DNA of 64,000 nt from positions 124,001 through 188,000 of the forward strand of contig NZ_JAFIQX010000008.1 of the NCBI RefSeq assembly GCF_017356035.1, in the 5' to 3' direction. Under the pieces are notes generated by a model. The model was given only the letters and a program-made list of their open reading frames with translations, did no database searches and had not been told where the DNA came from. This stretch comes from Longitalea luteola (GTDB lineage: Bacteria; Bacteroidota; Bacteroidia; Chitinophagales; Chitinophagaceae). The position numbers and the translations under genes are program-made. Positions 8,153 to 16,402 of this stretch are shown piece after piece; positions within the stretch are counted from its first letter, which is position 1, and each line of letters starts with the position of its first letter.

Positions 8153-9310
8153 TTAAAAATCCCAGAGCCCCTCAGGCCACTGGTAACTACCTGGCTTAAC
8201 GGTGATGAATAAACCGGGCTCATTGGTTTGCATCCGCACCACGCCGGGCGCCATTTCTTCTACGGGAAAGAAACGGGTAAACCCGGCCTGGTTGATCAAT
8301 GCCCAGGCGGTAGCGCCGCCTTCCACGATCAGCTCCTGCACTTTTGTATGTTGCAGCACTTCACGCACCAGACCCGCCATCTTTTCCTTGAACAGGCTTA
8401 TATCAACGGCGGCATCCAGCCCTGCCTCTTCATGGATGGCCACAATGGCTTTTCCATGCTGTTTCACCAGGGCCACTATTTCATTGGCCCATTTCACATA
8501 ACTGTAAACGCCGATGTGCACCGAGCGCACCAGGTCGTCGGGCATATAACATACCGGTCCACCGGCCGCTTTAATTTTTTTGATCGCATTGCGGCTATGG
8601 GCAAACGTGGTTCCGCATACAAAAAGGGTCACCGGCGCGCTTTCTTTCGGTGGCATTTTACTGTTGCCGGCTTTTTTGCCGGCCAGTACTTTATCCAGTA
8701 TCGCCGTAAAAAAACCAGAAGCGCCCGCCAACAACGTTCTGTCGTCCATTTTTGCCGCCCAGGTTTGCAGGTCGGCGGTTTGCGTAGCCTCCCCTACAAT
8801 AATACCGGTTGGTGGCAAAACGGCTTCCGGTTTCTGGATGTGCACCGGGAACTGCTTACATCGCAGCATAGCTGTAATGGCAGAACTGGTAATGGGAAAA
8901 TCGGGATCGTGCGAAAAGCTGGATTCATGTACCGGCTTTCCCTGGAGGTAATAAATACCGTTATCGATCGTTCTGCCCAGGGCAGGATTGGCCGCTACCA
9001 GTACTGCTTTTTCAAAACCGGTGAGCGACAATTGCGCCTGCATTTCTGCCAGCACATGGCCGCGCAACACCGAATCTGTTTTTTTAAAGATCAGCGCAGG
9101 TTGCAGGTCCAGCAAGTCCTTCGTATGTTTTTGCATGACCTGCACTGCTTCCGCTTCCGGCAACGACCGGGTGTCGGTAGCAATCACCAGCAGATCAGCT
9201 TTGGTTCCTTTATTTACTTCAGTGACCAGCTCCACATTCAGGTGATAGCGCAAGCCAATACCCGCCAGTTCGGCGGCCCCGGTAAAATCATCTGCTATCA
9301 CCGCTATCAT
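8153..9310 (-). CDS. four-carbon acid sugar kinase (DUF1537 family), probable D-threonate kinase
   Basis: A 385-residue cytoplasmic protein with the N-terminal DUF1537 signature ADDFTGAAE, then IATDTRSLPEAEA and KKTDSVLRGH. The C-terminal nucleotide-binding half has LIVEGGATAWALI and VKPGSYQWPEGL. Family members phosphorylate the terminal hydroxyl of C4 sugar acids (D-threonate, L-threonate, D-erythronate). Its ATG overlaps the TAA of the pdxA-like gene by one base, which indicates translational coupling. A DUF1537 kinase paired with PdxA2 is the known D-threonate route; the kinases for L-threonate and D-erythronate usually sit with LtnD/DenD, OtnC or OtnI, none of which is here. D-threonate is therefore the best substrate guess, but gene context is the only evidence. 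Confidence 0.88.
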   Translation of the reverse strand: MIAVIADDFTGAAELAGIGLRYHLNVELVTEVNKGTKADLLVIATDTRSLPEAEAVQVMQKHTKDLLDLQPALIFKKTDSVLRGHVLAEMQAQLSLTGFEKAVLVAANPALGRTIDNGIYYLQGKPVHESSFSHDPDFPITSSAITAMLRCKQFPVHIQKPEAVLPPTGIIVGEATQTADLQTWAAKMDDRTLLAGASGFFTAILDKVLAGKKAGNSKMPPKESAPVTLFVCGTTFAHSRNAIKKIKAAGGPVCYMPDDLVRSVHIGVYSYVKWANEIVALVKQHGKAIVAIHEEAGLDAAVDISLFKEKMAGLVREVLQHTKVQELIVEGGATAWALINQAGFTRFFPVEEMAPGVVRMQTNEPGLFITVKPGSYQWPEGLWDF

Positions 9311-10356
9311 TACGCTGGTTTTTGCTGTTTAACGCGGTGTTTACTTAATTGCACGGCCGCTTCAATGGCCAGCACCATGGCATCGGGGCTGGCAATGCCT
9401 TTGCCCGCAATCTCAAAGGCAGTTCCGTGGTCAACCGAGGTACGGATGATGGGTAAACCCATTGTAATGTTCACGCCTTTCACGCTGTCCATCTGCTGCT
9501 TTTCTGCATTCCAGTGAAAGCCTGTCAATTTAAAAGGAATATGTCCCTGGTCGTGGTACATGGCCACTACCCCGCCATAGTAACCGGTGGCCGCTTTGGA
9601 GAAGAGGGTATCAGCCGGTACAGGACCATCCACATCATAACCCAGCCTACGCGCTTCTTCCACAGCCGGTTTGATCTCACCATCGTCCTCCGTTCCAAAC
9701 AGACCTGAATCACCTGCATGCGGATTCAATCCGGCTACGCCGATCTTTGTGTTGGTGGCGCCCAGTTGTAAAATGCCGTTGTGTAACAGTTCGATCACCT
9801 GGATGATCCTGTCTTTTTTAACCAGGTCGCAGGCTTCCCGCAGGGATACATGGGTTGACACATGGATCACACGCATATTCTGTTCTACCAGTAACATGGC
9901 GTACTTTTTGGTACCGGTACAGTGCGCATATATTTCCGTATGACCGGCAAAATGATGCCCGGCCTCGTTGATCGATTTTTTATTGATAGGACCCGTTACC
10001 GTAGCGTCTACCTCACCTGCCATCGCCAGTTCAATGACCCGCTTTACGGCATCGAATGAAGCGCCGCCGGCCATGGCAGAGATCTCGCCAAAGACCAGCT
10101 TGCTCATATCAACATTCTTCAGATCGAACACATCAACCGTTCCCGGTTTGAATGCGGCGTCTTTCACAGCAGTAACTGCATTCACCGTTGCCGGCAGTTT
10201 CAAACGTTTTACAATGTCATTGAACACACTGGCATCACCTACCAGCAATGGCCGGCAAATGGCGTGGATACGGTCATTCAATAATGCTTTAACAGCGATC
10301 TCCGGTCCTATACTGGCCGGATCACCCATCGTAATTCCTATAATTGGTTTTTGCAT
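9310..10356 (-). CDS. pdxA: PdxA2-like 4-phospho-sugar-acid dehydrogenase (PdxA family)
   Basis: A 348-residue protein opening IIGITMGDPASIGPEIAVKAL, the PdxA start. The three metal-binding histidine regions of the family are visible: HHFAGHTEIYA, NPHAGDSGLFGTEDD and YHDQGHIPFK. PdxA proper oxidises 4-phosphohydroxy-L-threonine in vitamin B6 synthesis. The PdxA2 branch oxidatively decarboxylates D-threonate (or D-erythronate) 4-phosphate to dihydroxyacetone phosphate and CO2. Placement between a DHDPS-type aldolase (1-nt gap) and a DUF1537 kinase (1-nt overlap), with no other B6 gene nearby, favours the catabolic PdxA2 role. The product would enter glycolysis. Family very secure; subfamily inferred from context. 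Confidence 0.9.
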   Translation of the reverse strand: MQKPIIGITMGDPASIGPEIAVKALLNDRIHAICRPLLVGDASVFNDIVKRLKLPATVNAVTAVKDAAFKPGTVDVFDLKNVDMSKLVFGEISAMAGGASFDAVKRVIELAMAGEVDATVTGPINKKSINEAGHHFAGHTEIYAHCTGTKKYAMLLVEQNMRVIHVSTHVSLREACDLVKKDRIIQVIELLHNGILQLGATNTKIGVAGLNPHAGDSGLFGTEDDGEIKPAVEEARRLGYDVDGPVPADTLFSKAATGYYGGVVAMYHDQGHIPFKLTGFHWNAEKQQMDSVKGVNITMGLPIIRTSVDHGTAFEIAGKGIASPDAMVLAIEAAVQLSKHRVKQQKPA

Positions 10357-10357
10357 G

Positions 10358-11281
10358 TTAGTTTATTTTACTGGCCCGGTAACCTGATACGGCTTCCAGG
10401 TTATTAAGTACTTTTTGTTCTTCCTCATCAGACAACCGGTGTAATGGCGGCATCATATAGGTATCGCACAAACCTTCTTTCTTCATCAACACCTTCAATG
10501 CCCATAAGGATTCGCCAAGCGTTTTCCCGCCCTGGTATACATTACCCAATACATCTGATTGCTTTTGTAATGCGTAGGCTATATCTGCATTACCATTGAT
10601 GGCAGCGTTGTACAATTCCTCGTACACCCCGGGCGCAAAATTGCCGGTGCTGGGAATGATGCCGTCACCACCCTTCAACAGGGTTTGTGCACTCTGTGCC
10701 GCCCATCCGGCAAAATAGCTGAAGTCGCTCCGCAGCGCACACAATTGCAGGGCAGCCAGCAGGCGTTCTTCATTGCGTTCCGAATCCTTCAGTCCAACGA
10801 TATTGGCATGATGGCTCAGTTCCTCCACTACGTCCAGTGGAATTGACATATGCACCGTCGGCGGAATGTTATAGATCATCAACGGCCCGGGCACATTTTC
10901 GGCCAGTTGTTCAAAATAAGCTTTCATCTGACCCGGCGTTAACGGATAGTAGTTGGGCAAGGTAGCCACCACTATATCCACGCCCGCATCAAAACAACGA
11001 TTGGCAAAGGCGATCGATTCTTCCATGATGTTGGAAGAAATACCGGCATACAATACATCACCTGGCTGTTTCAACCGGGCGGCCGTTTGCAGGTAATCCT
11101 GTTTCACTTTCGCGGGAAGCGAAGCTGCTTCGCCGGTAGTACCCAAAATAAAGGGCGCAACATGATGTTTGCGGAAATTGGCCAGCATGCGTTCTACGGC
11201 ACCCTCGTCTAATGTAAGGCCGGCAGTGAGCGGCGTAACCGCCGGCACCACTACGCCTTTGTATTTCTTATTATGTAACAT
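10358..11281 (-). CDS. DHDPS/N-acetylneuraminate lyase family aldolase
   Basis: A 307-residue class I aldolase-type TIM barrel with no signal peptide. It has the family motif GTTGEAASL, Tyr137 in MIYNIPP and the Schiff-base Lys165 in IVGLKDSE. Family members add or remove pyruvate: DapA, NanA, 2-keto-3-deoxy-gluconate aldolase and related lyases. It starts 2 nt after the Fe-alcohol dehydrogenase and ends 1 nt before the PdxA-like gene, so it belongs to a catabolic unit and not to lysine synthesis. The context suggests retro-aldol cleavage of a 2-keto-3-deoxy sugar acid to pyruvate plus an aldehyde acid. Dha is proposed here; Kdo or 2-keto-3-deoxy-galactonate are alternatives. Catalytic residues are seen; the substrate is inference. 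Confidence 0.9.
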   Translation of the reverse strand: MLHNKKYKGVVVPAVTPLTAGLTLDEGAVERMLANFRKHHVAPFILGTTGEAASLPAKVKQDYLQTAARLKQPGDVLYAGISSNIMEESIAFANRCFDAGVDIVVATLPNYYPLTPGQMKAYFEQLAENVPGPLMIYNIPPTVHMSIPLDVVEELSHHANIVGLKDSERNEERLLAALQLCALRSDFSYFAGWAAQSAQTLLKGGDGIIPSTGNFAPGVYEELYNAAINGNADIAYALQKQSDVLGNVYQGGKTLGESLWALKVLMKKEGLCDTYMMPPLHRLSDEEEQKVLNNLEAVSGYRASKIN

Positions 11282-11283
11282 CG

Positions 11284-12432
11284 TTAATATGCTGCGTTAA
11301 ATATTTCAATAGCATCTGCTTCGGTGACGGGCCTTGGATTGTTCTTCAACAATCGCGTGATCTTCATGGCATCGGCCGCTATCTGCGGAATGGCTTCTTT
11401 AGGAATGCCTACATCGCGCAAACGCGCGGGGATACCACAATCCCTGATCAGTTCCCGGATCTTTTCAATACCCTTCAATGCGGTTTTCACATCATCAGCC
11501 TGCCGCTCACAGCCCAATGCAATGGCCACATCGGCATATCGTTTAGGCGCTGCCACGTAATTGAACTCCATTACATAAGGCAATAACAGGGCATTCGAGA
11601 GGCCATGGGCCAGATGGAAAGTACTTCCCAGTGGATACGACAAGGCATGTACACCTGCGGTATTCACAGGACCCAAACAGAATCCACCCAGTAAACTGCC
11701 CATCGCTACCTGGGTACGGGCTTCTTCATCATTTCCGTTTTTAACCGCCTGCACAATATGCGCCGCGATCAACCGCATACCCTCAAATGCATACACATCG
11801 ATCAATGGATGCGCAAACAGATTGGTATAGGCTTCCAGGCAATGCGTCAATGCATCCAGACCGGTTGCTGCGGTAATGGACGAAGGCACGCTCATGGTCA
11901 ATAACGGATCTACATACACTATATCGGGCACCAGGAAGGGACTAATGATCCCTTTCTTCTGGTTATCGGTCTCATCTACTAAAATAGAGTTGGGCGACAC
12001 TTCGCTACCAGTGCCGGATGTAGCCGGCAGGCAGATCAGTTTCTTCGGCCTGCGTTTCAGAAAGCCAATGCCTGCAATATCTCTCAATCCCTGCTCATTG
12101 CCTACCAGTGCCGCGATCAGCTTTGCCACATCGAGCACACTGCCGCCGCCGATACCTACCACTGCATCGGGATTGAAAACATTTACTTCCTGCATCATTT
12201 GCTGTACATCGGCAAAGGATGGTTCCTGCGTTATGCTTGTGTTCACCACTACTTTAACCCCTTTTGCCTCCAGTGTTTTAATGAGTTCATTCAACTGGTC
12301 AAGCAGCGGTGCAATCGTCACTATCAATACCCTGCCGGCCGATAAAGCAACTATTTCATCGGGCAACTGCGCCAGGGTTCCTTTACCAAACACCAGCTTG
12401 CCAGGGAAGTGTATCTTTAATATCTCTTGCAT
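11284..12432 (-). CDS. iron-containing alcohol dehydrogenase (group III), probable aldehyde-acid reductase
   Basis: A 382-residue protein with the NAD-binding signature GIGGGSVLDVAK, the region ATSGTGSEVSP, and the iron-ligand segments DALTHCLEAY, GVHALSYPLG and LAHGLSNALLLP. The family reduces short aldehydes or oxidises the matching alcohols; FucO and 4-hydroxybutyrate (succinate semialdehyde) dehydrogenases belong here. It is the first gene of the four-gene coupled block, starting after the heptad hairpin that separates it from the GH78-sialidase gene. In the proposed pathway it would reduce a C4 semialdehyde acid (2,3-dihydroxysuccinate semialdehyde) to D-threonate, a close chemical parallel of succinate semialdehyde reduction. 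Family secure; substrate inferred. Confidence 0.9.
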   Translation of the reverse strand: MQEILKIHFPGKLVFGKGTLAQLPDEIVALSAGRVLIVTIAPLLDQLNELIKTLEAKGVKVVVNTSITQEPSFADVQQMMQEVNVFNPDAVVGIGGGSVLDVAKLIAALVGNEQGLRDIAGIGFLKRRPKKLICLPATSGTGSEVSPNSILVDETDNQKKGIISPFLVPDIVYVDPLLTMSVPSSITAATGLDALTHCLEAYTNLFAHPLIDVYAFEGMRLIAAHIVQAVKNGNDEEARTQVAMGSLLGGFCLGPVNTAGVHALSYPLGSTFHLAHGLSNALLLPYVMEFNYVAAPKRYADVAIALGCERQADDVKTALKGIEKIRELIRDCGIPARLRDVGIPKEAIPQIAADAMKITRLLKNNPRPVTEADAIEIFNAAY

Positions 12433-12491
12433 GATATTTCTACATTCTTTGTTTTCGGTCTTAATTTATGGTACCGGTTACCGGTCTTCGA

Positions 12492-12589
12492 GTTACAGGT
12501 TACAGGTTTCAGGTTACAGGGCTTCAGTTTCAAAACTCCTGATTGCATTGGCGATTTTTCCCTGCAACTTGTAACATGTAACCAGGAAC
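12492..12589. repeat. four-plus-four heptad hairpin, GTTACAG subtype
   Basis: The left arm at 12492-12519 is GTTACAG, GTTACAG, GTTTCAG, GTTACAG. The right arm at 12562-12589, read on the other strand, is GTTCCTG, GTTACAT, GTTACAA, GTTGCAG. The element lies 7 nt after the stop of the GH78-sialidase gene (12597) and before the Fe-alcohol dehydrogenase start. It could separate the exported-enzyme part of the mRNA from the cytoplasmic pathway part. Confidence 0.82.
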
Positions 12590-12596
12590 TGCTTTT

Positions 12597-15500
12597 TTAC
12601 AAATCGTCATTACCACTTTTCGCACCACTGGAGAATTCTTCGATCGGCTTCACCTCCAGCTTCGACGGATCTACCTTCACATATTTCACGCGTTGTCTGC
12701 GCCAGGTGTAAACAATATGCACCATCCCATCGGCAGACTGGATCACAGACGGATAGGAATACTGGCTGATGGGTGAATCTTCCAGCACCAGCGCGGCACT
12801 CCATTTTTTGCCATCGGCTGATACCGCTACGTTCAGGGGCGTACGGGCGCCTTTTTTTGCGCCTTTCGGCGTAGCCACATGATTGTACACGATCAAATGA
12901 CGGCCATCCTTCAGGGTCACCGCATCGGTTCCTGAATTGTTATTGGGCAGTTCGCTCAATGCCATAGGCGACCAGGTCTTGCCGTTATCAGCTGACCATG
13001 ATTCGGCCACGGCAGCACTTTTACTGCGGCACAATACCTGCAGCTTGCCATCTTTATGCACGAGAATGCTCGGCTGAATAGCATCTATCTTTTTATCAGG
13101 ATTGATGGGCCCTACCATTCTCCAGGTTTTGCCACCGTCAGATGATACTTCAAAATGTACCGTCCAGCCATTGCCTTCTTTGCTGGAAGGACAAACAATA
13201 TCACCATTGCTCAACATCACCGGTTTATTCTTTACCGGTCCCAGGAAGCCATCCGGCATGGCCTGTGGTTTACTCCAGGTCAATCCATTATCCGCAGAAC
13301 GGATCAGGAAAGCCCGCCAGCCGCCTACATTGGGTCCTATTTTATAGAACAATAAAAGTTCACCATTGGGGATCTGGAACAATACCGGATTCCAGCAGGC
13401 ATAACGCAAAGTATCGTTTATAACGCCATCCGCTACCTGAACCGGTTCTGTCCATTTGTTATTCACCTGGCGGCTCACCCAAATGCCTACATCCGGGTTT
13501 CTTTCCTTAGTGCCGCCAAACCAGGCGGTCACCAGGCCCTTCGGTGTTTCAGCAATGGTAGCCGCATGGCTTTCGGGGAACGAGGTCTTATTGAAAATGA
13601 ATTCGTCGGTAACAATACCGCTTTTCAATTTGTATTTAGAAACGAACGTATACTCACCTGAACCAGCTTCCAACACCGCCTTTTTGCCTTCCATCCGCAC
13701 AAATCGAATGCCTTCTGCATCTGATACCGGTTTGTTGTTCTCCAGGATGTTATTTACATCATCAGCCGGTATGTACAGTAATGCGGTGGTATTGGCGGGA
13801 ACGGTTACATTCCAGGTAAACCCGCCGATCTCGTTTTTCCAGGAACTTTTTATGAGGCCATGTACTGAATGGTAAGATGCTTTTACGAATTGCAATCCAT
13901 CCAGCGGCGTGGGTTTCATGATGATCTTTTTGAAACCTGTGGCGGTATCATCTGATTTAATACCAGCCGCATTTTCATACATCCACACGAGCAGATCACC
14001 TAACAGCATCACATGGTTCTGTGAATTCATGCTGGGCTTAGCCGTGTTGCCATTCCACAATTCCCAAATGGTGGTAGCGCCGTTCTTCGCCATATAACCC
14101 CACGAAGGATAGGTGGTATCCGAGATCAGGGTATACGCCAGATCGGGCAGATCATAATCGCTGAGGCAACGCATCAGCCATTGAGTACCTATAACGCCCG
14201 TACTGATGTGGCCATGATTCTCCCGCCATATTTTGTGTGAGATCTTTTCAAACACAATCTGCTTCAGGCTATCAGGGGTGATATTGAAATACAACGGCAG
14301 CAAATTGGCTGTTACCGTATTATTATCGTAGCATTTCTTTTGTTTGTTGTAGAAGCGCTGGTTGAATGCTTCTTTGATGTTCGCAGCCAGCGATGCAAAA
14401 TTGGTTGCATCTTCCTGTTTGTTCAGGATGCCGGCAAACTTCTGCATGTACCACAACATGCGGAAATAGTAAGCGGTCGCAATGAGCGTACCGTCGGTTT
14501 TCCGCAGACTGTCCTTAGCGTGGATCAACTCGGGTGATTCAGGGGGCACACACCAGTCGCCATATTTATCTTTAGAGATAATATAATCCTTCATGAACCT
14601 CGTCTGCATATAGGCCAGCCATTTTTTCATAGAGGCATAATGCTTTTCAATTGCCCGCGAGTTCGCATACTGGTTGTACAGCATATCGGCAACAACCAGG
14701 TAAGTACCTGGCCAGGTCATGTTATCGCTGTAATAGTTCCAGTAAGCAGGCGCTACATCCGGTATGGAACCTTCTGCTGTTTGTGCTTCTTCAATATCCT
14801 GCAGCCATTTGGCATACAGGTTACCGTTGGCAAACAAAAAGCTTTCGCCCAGGGAACCCACAGCATGATCAGCCAGCCAGGGCATGCGCTCATTCCTTTG
14901 CGGACAATCAAGCGGCATTCCCTTGTAATTACCGCTTATTCCCCACCAGGCATTTTTATGGATCTGGTTCACTACTTCGTTGGAAGTTTCAAAAGTTCCG
15001 GTAGTAGCCAGGTCATCAAAGATCACTTTACCTTCAAAATCGTTTACCGTGGGTGTACCCGGATAACCGGTGATCTCTACATACCTGAATCCATGGTATA
15101 CAAAACTGGGCTGCCAGGTTTCTACGCCGCCGCCTTTGGCCGTATATATGTCGGTTACTTTTGCATCGCGCAGGTTGGCTACATACAATTCACCGCCGGG
15201 CTGGAGGCTTTCAGCAAAACGCAATTTCACCTGCTGGCCACGATCTGCTTTCAGCCGCATGTGCACGCTGCCTACCATATTCTGGCCCATATCCATAATG
15301 AATACACCGGGTTTCAACTGGGTGATCTTAACCGGTTTAATGCTTTGCATTATTTTAATGGGCTCATTCATCTGGGCAGTCAAGCGGCCCGCGGGCGCCT
15401 GCACTATCTCGGGCTGCTGCCATTTTCTATCATCAAACCCTACATTGTTCCAACCCTGCATTTCCTTGGTAGCGTCGTACTCTTCACCATCGTATTCGTT

Positions 15501-16397
15501 ATTGGTTCGAATGGGGCCGTCAGCAGTCAGTTTCCAGCTGCCATCTGAAACAATCGTTTTCTTTGTTCTGTTGGTATATTCAATTTCCAGTTGCAGCAGT
15601 AATTTGGGGAAGCCGAATGTATTGATCTTTTTAGGCTTGTAATTCTGCCGCATGGTAAAGAAACGGCCATTGCCCAACACAGCAGCAATGACATTGTTTC
15701 CCTTCTGCAATTGTTCCGTTACATTGTAGGTATTGTACAAAACAGATTTCCTGAAATCGGTGCCTGCAGGCGCCATCACCTGGTCGCCTATCCGCTTTCC
15801 ATTGATGTACAACTCATATAAACCCAAACCGGAAACATATACCCGGGCTCTTTTTACGGCCTGTGTCTGGGCAAATGATTTGCGGTAATACCGGGCGCTC
15901 AGGCGCGAGAACTGGGTCATGCTGTCCCAGGGCATCGCTTTATCCAGACCTATCCATTTTGCTTTCCAGTCAGTGGGCGCCAGGAATCCCATGCTCCAGT
16001 GAGCAGGCTCACTCCATTGGGTTTCGCCTTTGTTGGTCCACACTTTCACTTTCCAGTAGCAGGGCATACGGCTGGCCAGCTGCCTGCCTTTGTAATCGAT
16101 ATTAATAGACTGATTGGAATTTACTTTTCCTGAATTCCAGAGATCCCCTTCTCCTCTGGCCAGTTTTTCGGGGGCTGATGCCACCAACACCTGGTAAGCC
16201 TGCTGTTGGATGTTACGGGCTTTACCGGCCAGCTGCCAGCTCAACCTTGGCTGCGGCACATCGATCCCCAATGGGTTGTTCAACATTTCACACCGCAGGT
16301 GCTGCACGGTGACCTGTGCATTAACGGCAGATGCTGCTGATATGATCAGCAGCATGCCGGTAAAAAATAAGATCCTGTATTTAAGTAATAGCTTCAT
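12597..16397 (-). CDS. exported GH78 alpha-L-rhamnosidase fused to a sialidase-like (BNR) beta-propeller
   Basis: A 1266-residue protein with a signal peptide ending near VNAQ. Residues about 28-925 have the GH78 order: Ig-like N domain (LRCEMLNNPLGIDVPQPRLSW), sugar-binding jelly roll (YVSGLGLYELYINGKRIGD), and an (alpha/alpha)6 barrel with candidate acid Glu503 in DCPQRNER and Glu779 in TIWELWNG. Residues about 935-1250 form a separate propeller starting FPESHAATIAE and AWFGGTKER, with Asp boxes SADNGLTW, SSDGGKTW and SADNGKTW. GH78 removes terminal alpha-L-rhamnose. Sialidase-fold enzymes release 2-keto-3-deoxy sugar acids (Neu5Ac, Kdn, possibly Dha/Kdo). One chain could therefore strip two adjacent pectin side-chain sugars. 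It starts 5 nt after the GH2 stop. Both domains are clear; the second activity is not proven. Confidence 0.87.
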   Translation of the reverse strand: MKLLLKYRILFFTGMLLIISAASAVNAQVTVQHLRCEMLNNPLGIDVPQPRLSWQLAGKARNIQQQAYQVLVASAPEKLARGEGDLWNSGKVNSNQSINIDYKGRQLASRMPCYWKVKVWTNKGETQWSEPAHWSMGFLAPTDWKAKWIGLDKAMPWDSMTQFSRLSARYYRKSFAQTQAVKRARVYVSGLGLYELYINGKRIGDQVMAPAGTDFRKSVLYNTYNVTEQLQKGNNVIAAVLGNGRFFTMRQNYKPKKINTFGFPKLLLQLEIEYTNRTKKTIVSDGSWKLTADGPIRTNNEYDGEEYDATKEMQGWNNVGFDDRKWQQPEIVQAPAGRLTAQMNEPIKIMQSIKPVKITQLKPGVFIMDMGQNMVGSVHMRLKADRGQQVKLRFAESLQPGGELYVANLRDAKVTDIYTAKGGGVETWQPSFVYHGFRYVEITGYPGTPTVNDFEGKVIFDDLATTGTFETSNEVVNQIHKNAWWGISGNYKGMPLDCPQRNERMPWLADHAVGSLGESFLFANGNLYAKWLQDIEEAQTAEGSIPDVAPAYWNYYSDNMTWPGTYLVVADMLYNQYANSRAIEKHYASMKKWLAYMQTRFMKDYIISKDKYGDWCVPPESPELIHAKDSLRKTDGTLIATAYYFRMLWYMQKFAGILNKQEDATNFASLAANIKEAFNQRFYNKQKKCYDNNTVTANLLPLYFNITPDSLKQIVFEKISHKIWRENHGHISTGVIGTQWLMRCLSDYDLPDLAYTLISDTTYPSWGYMAKNGATTIWELWNGNTAKPSMNSQNHVMLLGDLLVWMYENAAGIKSDDTATGFKKIIMKPTPLDGLQFVKASYHSVHGLIKSSWKNEIGGFTWNVTVPANTTALLYIPADDVNNILENNKPVSDAEGIRFVRMEGKKAVLEAGSGEYTFVSKYKLKSGIVTDEFIFNKTSFPESHAATIAETPKGLVTAWFGGTKERNPDVGIWVSRQVNNKWTEPVQVADGVINDTLRYACWNPVLFQIPNGELLLFYKIGPNVGGWRAFLIRSADNGLTWSKPQAMPDGFLGPVKNKPVMLSNGDIVCPSSKEGNGWTVHFEVSSDGGKTWRMVGPINPDKKIDAIQPSILVHKDGKLQVLCRSKSAAVAESWSADNGKTWSPMALSELPNNNSGTDAVTLKDGRHLIVYNHVATPKGAKKGARTPLNVAVSADGKKWSAALVLEDSPISQYSYPSVIQSADGMVHIVYTWRRQRVKYVKVDPSKLEVKPIEEFSSGAKSGNDDL

Positions 16398-16402
16398 TTA
16401 CT

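Noticed and set aside
8228-9517. 429-codon plus-strand open frame opposite the DUF1537 kinase and pdxA genes
   Set aside because: It is antisense to two strongly conserved genes, and its protein is rich in His/Arg/Phe with no family resemblance; a mirror frame of coding DNA.
9310-10356. PdxA as a vitamin B6 biosynthesis gene
   Set aside because: No other B6 gene is nearby, and tight coupling to a DUF1537 kinase and an aldolase fits the catabolic PdxA2 role better.
14640-15548. 302-codon plus-strand open frame opposite the GH78 gene
   Set aside because: Antisense to a well-supported GH78 domain, with no motif of its own.
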